Of a stretch of DNA of 10,586 nt, positions 6,891-10,586 are shown one piece after another. Location of the stretch: positions 1 through 10,586 of the forward strand of contig JAIDLK010000051.1 of NCBI GenBank assembly GCA_029051085.1, given 5' to 3'. This stretch comes from Alphaproteobacteria bacterium (GTDB taxonomy: Bacteria > Pseudomonadota > Alphaproteobacteria > Rs-D84). Positions within the stretch are counted from its first letter, which is position 1. Every line of letters starts with the position of its first letter. Under the pieces are notes generated by a model. It was not told the DNA's origin. It did not search any database and saw only the letters and a program-made list of their open reading frames with translations. Made by a program: the position numbers and the translations under genes.

Positions 6891-7325
6891 ATGCGCTTTA
6901 CAGATAAAATAAAGTATAATATCAAACGCGGCCTTCCGATTCTTGCGATTGCTGGCGCCGGCCTGATGGCATCTTGCGACAAAGACGACGAACCAAATGT
7001 CCCCCAGCATGACGTGGAATTGCCTTTTACAAAAAGCACTGCCGATCAAAGACTGACATTTCCAATTTTACAGAGTTATATCAACGACCCGGCTGTACGT
7101 TATATATATTTGGTAGTAGAAGGAGATTGGAATAACTATACCCCCGACAATATCAGTCAGACACGCGATAATTTCTTACAGCCCCGTATAGAAATGTCGC
7201 ATAAAATGCGCGGACGCGGCGACTTTCATTTTACACCTGGTGCCGCATCCCGGGTACCGTCTGACAGTCTGTGGTATATTCAGCAAGGCTGGACAATTAA
7301 CAAATATCTGCAGAACCAGAAATAA
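6891..7325 (+). CDS. Small lipoprotein, 144 aa, unknown function
   Basis: The ATG at 6891 is chosen because AAAGGAG (6878-6884) lies 6 nt upstream and the protein opens with a lipoprotein signal: basic residues (KIKYNIKRG), a hydrophobic core and the lipobox LMASC with lipidated Cys29. The open frame upstream to 6816 has no start signal and overlaps the terminator. After the Cys comes DKDDEP; Asp at +2 would mean inner-membrane retention under the E. coli Lol rule, while C-x-K-(D/E)-(D/E) is the surface-export signal known from Bacteroidetes lipoproteins. The mature part has LPFTKSTADQRLTFPILQSYI (too long a stretch to classify further), then VRYIYLVVEGDWNNY and a basic HKMRGRGDFHF. I know no family for it. 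The gene is flanked by two intrinsic terminators with the same stem core, so it appears to be a separate unit. No promoter was seen between 6830 and 6890, so it may depend on read-through from 6591. Confidence 0.8.
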   Translation: MRFTDKIKYNIKRGLPILAIAGAGLMASCDKDDEPNVPQHDVELPFTKSTADQRLTFPILQSYINDPAVRYIYLVVEGDWNNYTPDNISQTRDNFLQPRIEMSHKMRGRGDFHFTPGAASRVPSDSLWYIQQGWTINKYLQNQK

Positions 7326-7328
7326 AAG

Positions 7329-7353
7329 ATCCGGTTTTATACCGGATTTTTTT
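7329..7353 (+). terminator. Intrinsic terminator of the lipoprotein gene
   Basis: ATCCGG (7329-7334) pairs with CCGGAT (7342-7347) around TTTTATA, followed by T7 (7347-7353). It lies 3 bp after the TAA stop of the lipoprotein gene. The stem core equals that of the terminator at 6803-6829. Confidence 0.88.
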
Positions 7354-7359
7354 ATTGCT

Positions 7360-7388
7360 TTGACTTGTATATTTTTTTAGCATATAAA
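7360..7388 (+). promoter_or_regulatory. Promoter of the 372-aa gene, probably leaderless
   Basis: TTGACT (7360-7365) and TATAAA (7383-7388) are separated by exactly 17 bp. Transcription is expected about 6-8 nt after 7388, which is the ATG itself at 7395. It follows directly after the lipoprotein terminator. Confidence 0.65.
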
Positions 7389-7394
7389 AAGAGA

Positions 7395-8513
7395 ATGAAA
7401 AAATTTATATTTGGTATATTGATTGCACTTTTTGTTAATGGCACAGCCATTGCTTTTGACTGCCCTTCGGGCGACGCTATGACAGAAACAACCTGCAATG
7501 CCGTGGCCAACTGTGTTTATAATGCTGGCTCATGTCAGAAATGTGATAATGGCCAATACAGTCCAGCAAACAGTAATAAGTGCATGAACTGCAATAATAA
7601 TAAGCCATCTAGCGCAGATTGGACAGGCCCAGGGAATGACAAAGGCACCTGCCCATGGTCCATAACCTGCTCTGCGGGGTCTTATTGGAATGGCAGCGAA
7701 TGCGTCGATTGCAAAGGCAATCAAACCTCTTCCGACACTACCATCACATCTGATGGCATGGGAAGTTGGCCCGCACAAAATAACACATGTACGTATAAAG
7801 CTGTTTTAATAAAACTGGAAAAAAACCAAGGTGTTTTTGATATAGACAAACAAATTTACGCTAAATGCGAGGAAGGATTTGCAGACAGCGAAGATGGTCC
7901 ATGGCGCGAACAGCCCGACATAACTCCGACGTTATGGTGGGGGCAAACCTTTGATGGATACTATACAGACAAAACTGGTGGCACACAGAGATTCGATGAA
8001 AACGGTGAATTAAGCTATCAAACAACTGATTGCTCGTTTACCGAAGAAACAACAACTCTTTACGCACATTGGCAGCAAAATCCTTATTATGTGGACTATT
8101 ATTACCCCCCAGACACAACTGCTGCCATGCGACAAAAATGCTATCTGGGCAAAGCCTGCACCCCAATAGAGCCAGACAGCAATAAAGCACCCGCTAAACA
8201 AGCTTTTGATAAATGGCAATGTATATCTGGGTGCAGTGGTTCAATAAATAAAGATGATATAATTCCCGAGCCAAAGCAAACAAATACAACCACGACACCT
8301 GTTATACAACTACAAGCATTATGGAGAAACTGTAATGCAGGATATTACTGCACAAACGGTAAAGAGGAGCCCTGCCCAATAGGCTCAACATCAGCCGCGG
8401 GCTCAGAAACTATAGGGGATTGCCATATCACACAAGATACGCTATTTTGTGATGGCGACGGAACAACATGCTTTTACCTGCCCGCCCAAAAGACAACATT
8501 TTATGCCAACTAA
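7395..8513 (+). CDS. Secreted Cys-rich protein with InlB-B-like repeat, 372 aa
   Basis: The start is the ATG at 7395, which opens a signal peptide (MKKFIFGILIALFVNGTAIAF, cleavage about residue 20). An earlier start at 7365 would fall in the promoter spacer. Residues 23-106 are Cys-rich with short C-x(2)-C spacings and a GxYSPANSNKC / AGSYWNGSECVDC pattern, like TNFR/GCC2-GCC3-type cysteine modules. Residues 178-226 match the InlB B-repeat (Listeria-Bacteroides repeat): TLWWGQTFDGYYTDKTGG...FDENG...TTLYAHW. A degenerate second copy may span about 250-310, ending LQALW. Residues 313-343 return to a Cys module (AGYYCTNGKEEPCPIGSTSAAG). Such repeats occur in surface and adhesion proteins, so a role at the cell surface or in secretion is inferred. 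No membrane anchor or C-terminal barrel is seen. It ends tail-to-tail with pth, the stop codons overlapping, with no terminator between. Confidence 0.85.
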   Translation: MKKFIFGILIALFVNGTAIAFDCPSGDAMTETTCNAVANCVYNAGSCQKCDNGQYSPANSNKCMNCNNNKPSSADWTGPGNDKGTCPWSITCSAGSYWNGSECVDCKGNQTSSDTTITSDGMGSWPAQNNTCTYKAVLIKLEKNQGVFDIDKQIYAKCEEGFADSEDGPWREQPDITPTLWWGQTFDGYYTDKTGGTQRFDENGELSYQTTDCSFTEETTTLYAHWQQNPYYVDYYYPPDTTAAMRQKCYLGKACTPIEPDSNKAPAKQAFDKWQCISGCSGSINKDDIIPEPKQTNTTTTPVIQLQALWRNCNAGYYCTNGKEEPCPIGSTSAAGSETIGDCHITQDTLFCDGDGTTCFYLPAQKTTFYAN

Positions 8514-9031
8514 AATAACTTTATCCCGTCAATTGCACTGCGAATATCGGTCAGCTGCGCATCAGTAAAGCGGCCTAAAACCCAATCTGCCGGCGGAATT
8601 GGTAAACCCAAATCACGCGGATGGCCAATACCGATGCGAATGCGCCTATATTCATTCCCGACCGCCGCATCTATTGACTTTATTCCATTGTGCCCCGCAC
8701 TGCCACCGCCGATTTTTTCACGCATTTTACCAACCGGCAAATCAAGGTCATCATGAATAACCACCAGATTTTCCAGTGGAATTTTATAAAAAGTCATCAG
8801 CGGCAATACCGCATTACCCGATAAATTCATATATGTTTGCGGCATAACAAATATCACACGGCGCCCCGCCATATTTACCGACGCAGTTTTGGCATTTTTT
8901 TCACTTTTCCATACTGCATCGGCGCCGGCCAAACGCGCCACCGCCATAAATCCGACATTATGCCGCGTACGCGCATACTCCATTCCCGGGTTCCCCAGTC
9001 CAACAACCAACACAGGTTTATTTTCTTGCAT
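8510..9031 (-). CDS. pth: Peptidyl-tRNA hydrolase
   Basis: Pth cleaves the ester bond of peptidyl-tRNAs that drop off the ribosome, recycling tRNA in the cytoplasm; it is normally essential. The 173-aa protein has all family landmarks: GLGNPG (11-16, with Asn14 matching E. coli Asn10), RHNVGF with catalytic His24 (E. coli His20), PQTYMNLSG with Asn69 (E. coli Asn68), HDDLDLP with Asp94 (E. coli Asp93), and GGGSAGHNGIKSI with Asn115 (E. coli Asn114). The GGG-x-AGHNG form is the one familiar from alphaproteobacteria. It is about 20 residues shorter than E. coli Pth, lacking the C-terminal extension. The start at 9031 is placed directly before the glycine motif and has AGAGA about 8 nt upstream. 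pth is not next to its common neighbours rplY or ychF here. Its 3' end overlaps the convergent 372-aa gene by 4 bp; its 5' end diverges from the small barrel gene. Confidence 0.97.
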   Translation of the reverse strand: MQENKPVLVVGLGNPGMEYARTRHNVGFMAVARLAGADAVWKSEKNAKTASVNMAGRRVIFVMPQTYMNLSGNAVLPLMTFYKIPLENLVVIHDDLDLPVGKMREKIGGGSAGHNGIKSIDAAVGNEYRRIRIGIGHPRDLGLPIPPADWVLGRFTDAQLTDIRSAIDGIKLF

Positions 9032-9049
9032 ATATCTGTCTCTTTTTTC

Positions 9050-9059
9050 TATTATAATA
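9050..9059. promoter_or_regulatory. Palindromic bidirectional -10 element
   Basis: TATTATAATA is a perfect 10-bp palindrome that holds TATAAT on both strands (9053-9058 plus, 9056-9051 minus), in the 47-bp gap between pth and the 179-aa barrel gene. Neither side has a good -35. Transcription would start near 9065 (plus) and 9044 (minus), giving leaders of about 14 and 13 nt. Confidence 0.6.
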
Positions 9060-9078
9060 TCACAGAAAGGAGATAAAT

Positions 9079-9618
9079 ATGAAATTAAAATCTGCGGCTT
9101 TTTTCACAGCGGCGATAATGGCATTCATGACGGCGGATGCACACGCAAACCTGCTGTTTGACCCATATATCGGTGCAAGCGTTGGCGTCGGTGGCGCAAC
9201 AACGTTTATTGACGGTGACACACATTCGGAAATGGCCCAGTCTTATGGCGCCGTAATCGGCTTGGACATTCCGTTCGTACGGATAGAGGGTGAATATAAC
9301 TATCTGAACGACAAAGATATCACAGCGCACACCGCCATGGCGAATGCATACTTAAAAATGCCGATGATACTGATATCGCCGTATATCGGTGCGGGTGTCG
9401 GTGCCATCTTGGACGGCGATGCGGGCCATGGGATTGATATTGAATCAACCGTCGCATACCAGGGCATGCTGGGCCTGACATTTGATTTGCCGGTTCTGCC
9501 GTTTAAAATCGACGCCGAGGCGCGCGCATTCTATGCCCCCGACGCATTCAGCGCAGCGGGCGAAGACGCCGATTTACTGCACTATGATATTCGTGCAAAA
9601 TTGCGCTATATATTCTAA
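9079..9618 (+). CDS. Small outer-membrane beta-barrel protein, 179 aa
   Basis: The ATG at 9079 follows a strong AAAGGAG (9066-9072) at 6-nt spacing. The signal peptide is MKLK, a hydrophobic core, and ADAHA|N at residue 23. The mature part of about 156 residues fits an eight-stranded OmpA/OmpX/Omp25-type barrel: DPYIGASVGVGG (28-39), YGAVIGLDI (56-64), VRIEGEYNYL (67-76), ISPYIGAGVGAIL (99-111), VAYQGMLGLTFDL (126-138), FKIDAEARAFY (142-152) and a final strand LLHYDIRAKLRYIF ending in Phe, the BAM beta-signal. Two PYIGAxVG strands echo one another. No OmpA peptidoglycan-binding domain follows. The exact role, such as a membrane-stability or adhesion porin, cannot be told. It lies 49 bp before polA on the same strand and is probably co-transcribed with it. 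Confidence 0.88.
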   Translation: MKLKSAAFFTAAIMAFMTADAHANLLFDPYIGASVGVGGATTFIDGDTHSEMAQSYGAVIGLDIPFVRIEGEYNYLNDKDITAHTAMANAYLKMPMILISPYIGAGVGAILDGDAGHGIDIESTVAYQGMLGLTFDLPVLPFKIDAEARAFYAPDAFSAAGEDADLLHYDIRAKLRYIF

Positions 9619-9627
9619 CCAATACCG

Positions 9628-9647
9628 CGGGGGGCATCGTCCCCCCG
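9628..9647 (+). other. G/C hairpin between barrel gene and polA
   Basis: CGGGGGG (9628-9634) pairs with CCCCCCG (9641-9647) around CATCGT: a very stable 7-bp stem 9 nt after the barrel stop. No U-tract follows, so it is not a standard intrinsic terminator. It could protect the upstream mRNA end or partly terminate and so lower polA expression. A 10-bp palindrome ATCCCGGGAT (9653-9662), which contains the GGGA serving as polA Shine-Dalgarno, comes right after. Confidence 0.6.
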
Positions 9648-9667
9648 ACAACATCCCGGGATAAAAA

Positions 9668-10586
9668 ATGCTTACACTGATTGACGGAAACTCTTTGCTT
9701 TTTCGCGCATACTATGGCGTGCACAGCCGCCTGACGCGGTCCGATGGTACGCCGACCGGCGCAGTGTATGGATTTTTAAATATGATTTTACCGGTACTGG
9801 CCGCCGCCAAACCAGATGATGCGTTTGTATGCATATTCGATGCGTCACGCATTACTTTCCGCCAGGATATATACCCCGAATACAAGGCGAACCGCAGCGA
9901 AACACCCGCGGATTTAATTACCCAGGGCACAATGATTCGTGCGGCAATGAGTGCTCTGGGCATGCCGGTTTTATGCATCCCCGGTGTTGAAGCCGATGAT
10001 GTAATCGCCACACTTGCACGCGAAAACTGTACAAAGCACGATGCCACCCGAATTATTACCAGTGACAAAGACCTGATGCAGCTGGTATCGGACTGTGTAT
10101 ATTTATACGACGGCATGAAGGGGCGCGACATACGTGAGCCCCAGGTTTACGAAAAATTCGGCGTCGCCCCGCACCAGGTCATAGATGTCCAAAGCTTAAT
10201 GGGCGATTCATCCGACAATGTTCCGGGTGTACCGGGTATCGGCCCCAAAAAAGCGGCGGAGCTGATTGGACAATTCGGCAGTCTTGACGCATTGTATGAG
10301 CATCTGGATGAAATAAAAAGCGAACGCACCCGCAATCTGTTGCGTGATAATCGCGAAATGGCGTACATCTCACGCCGTCTGGTAACACTAAAGGACGATG
10401 TTGATTTATCAGGTCTTTCCATAACGCCATTTGTATTCAATACACCCGCGGCACTGGATTTTGTACGGACAAAACTGGAAAGCAACTCATTGGCGGCAAA
10501 AATAGAAAAACTGTTTCCATTGGAAAAATATAACCCCGACGCACAGCCGGAAATTCCGGAATACTCTGGCTCTGAATGTCCGGTGG
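9668..10586 (+). CDS. polA: DNA polymerase I, N-terminal part (runs off window)
   Basis: PolI removes RNA primers and fills gaps in replication and repair in the cytoplasm. The 306 codons in the window cover the whole 5'-3' nuclease (FEN-like) domain. Visible landmarks are LIDGNSLLFRAYY (4-16) with the first metal-binding Asp6, FDASRITFRQDIYPEYKANR (57-76), VEADDVIATLA (107-117), TSDKDLMQLV (131-140) and LMGDSSDNVPGVPGIG (177-192), which opens the helix-hairpin-helix DNA-binding segment. All the family's acidic metal ligands appear present (Asp58, Glu108, Asp110, Asp111, Asp133, Asp135, Asp180, Asp183). The proofreading and polymerase domains would lie beyond the edge, so it cannot be said whether the 3'-5' exonuclease is intact. 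The start is the ATG after AAAAAA, with GGGA 6 nt upstream. The gene follows the small barrel gene, an uncommon partner for polA. Confidence 0.97.
   Translation, partial: MLTLIDGNSLLFRAYYGVHSRLTRSDGTPTGAVYGFLNMILPVLAAAKPDDAFVCIFDASRITFRQDIYPEYKANRSETPADLITQGTMIRAAMSALGMPVLCIPGVEADDVIATLARENCTKHDATRIITSDKDLMQLVSDCVYLYDGMKGRDIREPQVYEKFGVAPHQVIDVQSLMGDSSDNVPGVPGIGPKKAAELIGQFGSLDALYEHLDEIKSERTRNLLRDNREMAYISRRLVTLKDDVDLSGLSITPFVFNTPAALDFVRTKLESNSLAAKIEKLFPLEKYNPDAQPEIPEYSGSECPV

Noticed and set aside
1..10586. Possible UGA reassignment, since all eight complete genes stop with TAA or TAG.
   Set aside because: No in-frame TGA interrupts or extends any gene and Trp is always TGG; eight genes are too few, so UGA is probably just a rarely used stop.

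Overview
The window looks like chromosomal DNA of a Gram-negative bacterium, most likely an alphaproteobacterium of host-associated or gut type. The reasoning is as follows. Several proteins are outer-membrane barrels, two of them ending in a C-terminal Phe. The peptidyl-tRNA hydrolase has an alphaproteobacterial-looking GGGSAGHNG motif. A full CtrA-type TTAA-N7-TTAA site sits at the left edge. Cys-rich proteins with Listeria/Bacteroides-type repeats and a lipoprotein with a Bacteroidetes-like post-lipobox motif suggest a gut setting. The order or genus cannot be fixed from the sequence. Seven of the nine protein genes encode exported proteins, so this is mainly an envelope/secretome neighbourhood with three housekeeping genes in it (tRNA-Leu, pth, polA).

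Left block (1-3300, minus strand). A 514-aa outer-membrane barrel with omptin-like features lies 12 bp upstream of a 205-aa periplasmic protein, and the two are probably co-transcribed. A 293-aa barrel-like protein follows after 75 bp, which contain its own promoter candidate. Downstream of it is a GC-rich inverted repeat and the CtrA-like site.

Centre (3300-7390, plus strand). A tRNA-Leu gene with the rare bacterial anticodon AAG is followed by a 1019-aa secreted protein. That protein has a Thr/Ala/Arg/Ser-rich N-terminal region, a short coiled coil and a long Cys-rich body. Next is a 313-bp gap with a strong promoter and a textbook intrinsic terminator about 200 bp apart, which is a candidate small RNA or an attenuated leader. 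A 144-aa lipoprotein gene follows, closed by a second terminator with the same stem core.

Right block (7390-10586). A 372-aa secreted Cys-rich protein with an InlB-B-like repeat has a promoter placed so that its mRNA should be leaderless or nearly so. It ends tail-to-tail with pth and overlaps it by 4 bp. pth and a small 179-aa outer-membrane barrel diverge from a 47-bp gap with a perfectly palindromic -10 element (TATTATAATA). The barrel gene is followed after 49 bp by polA, which has the complete 5'-nuclease domain and then runs off the window.

I do not see a defence system, CRISPR array, insertion sequence, prophage or secretion-system gene set. The points most worth a second look are the A34 tRNA-Leu, the promoter-to-terminator RNA unit at 6591-6829, the symmetric divergent promoter, the probable leaderless gene and the unassigned Cys-rich exported proteins.
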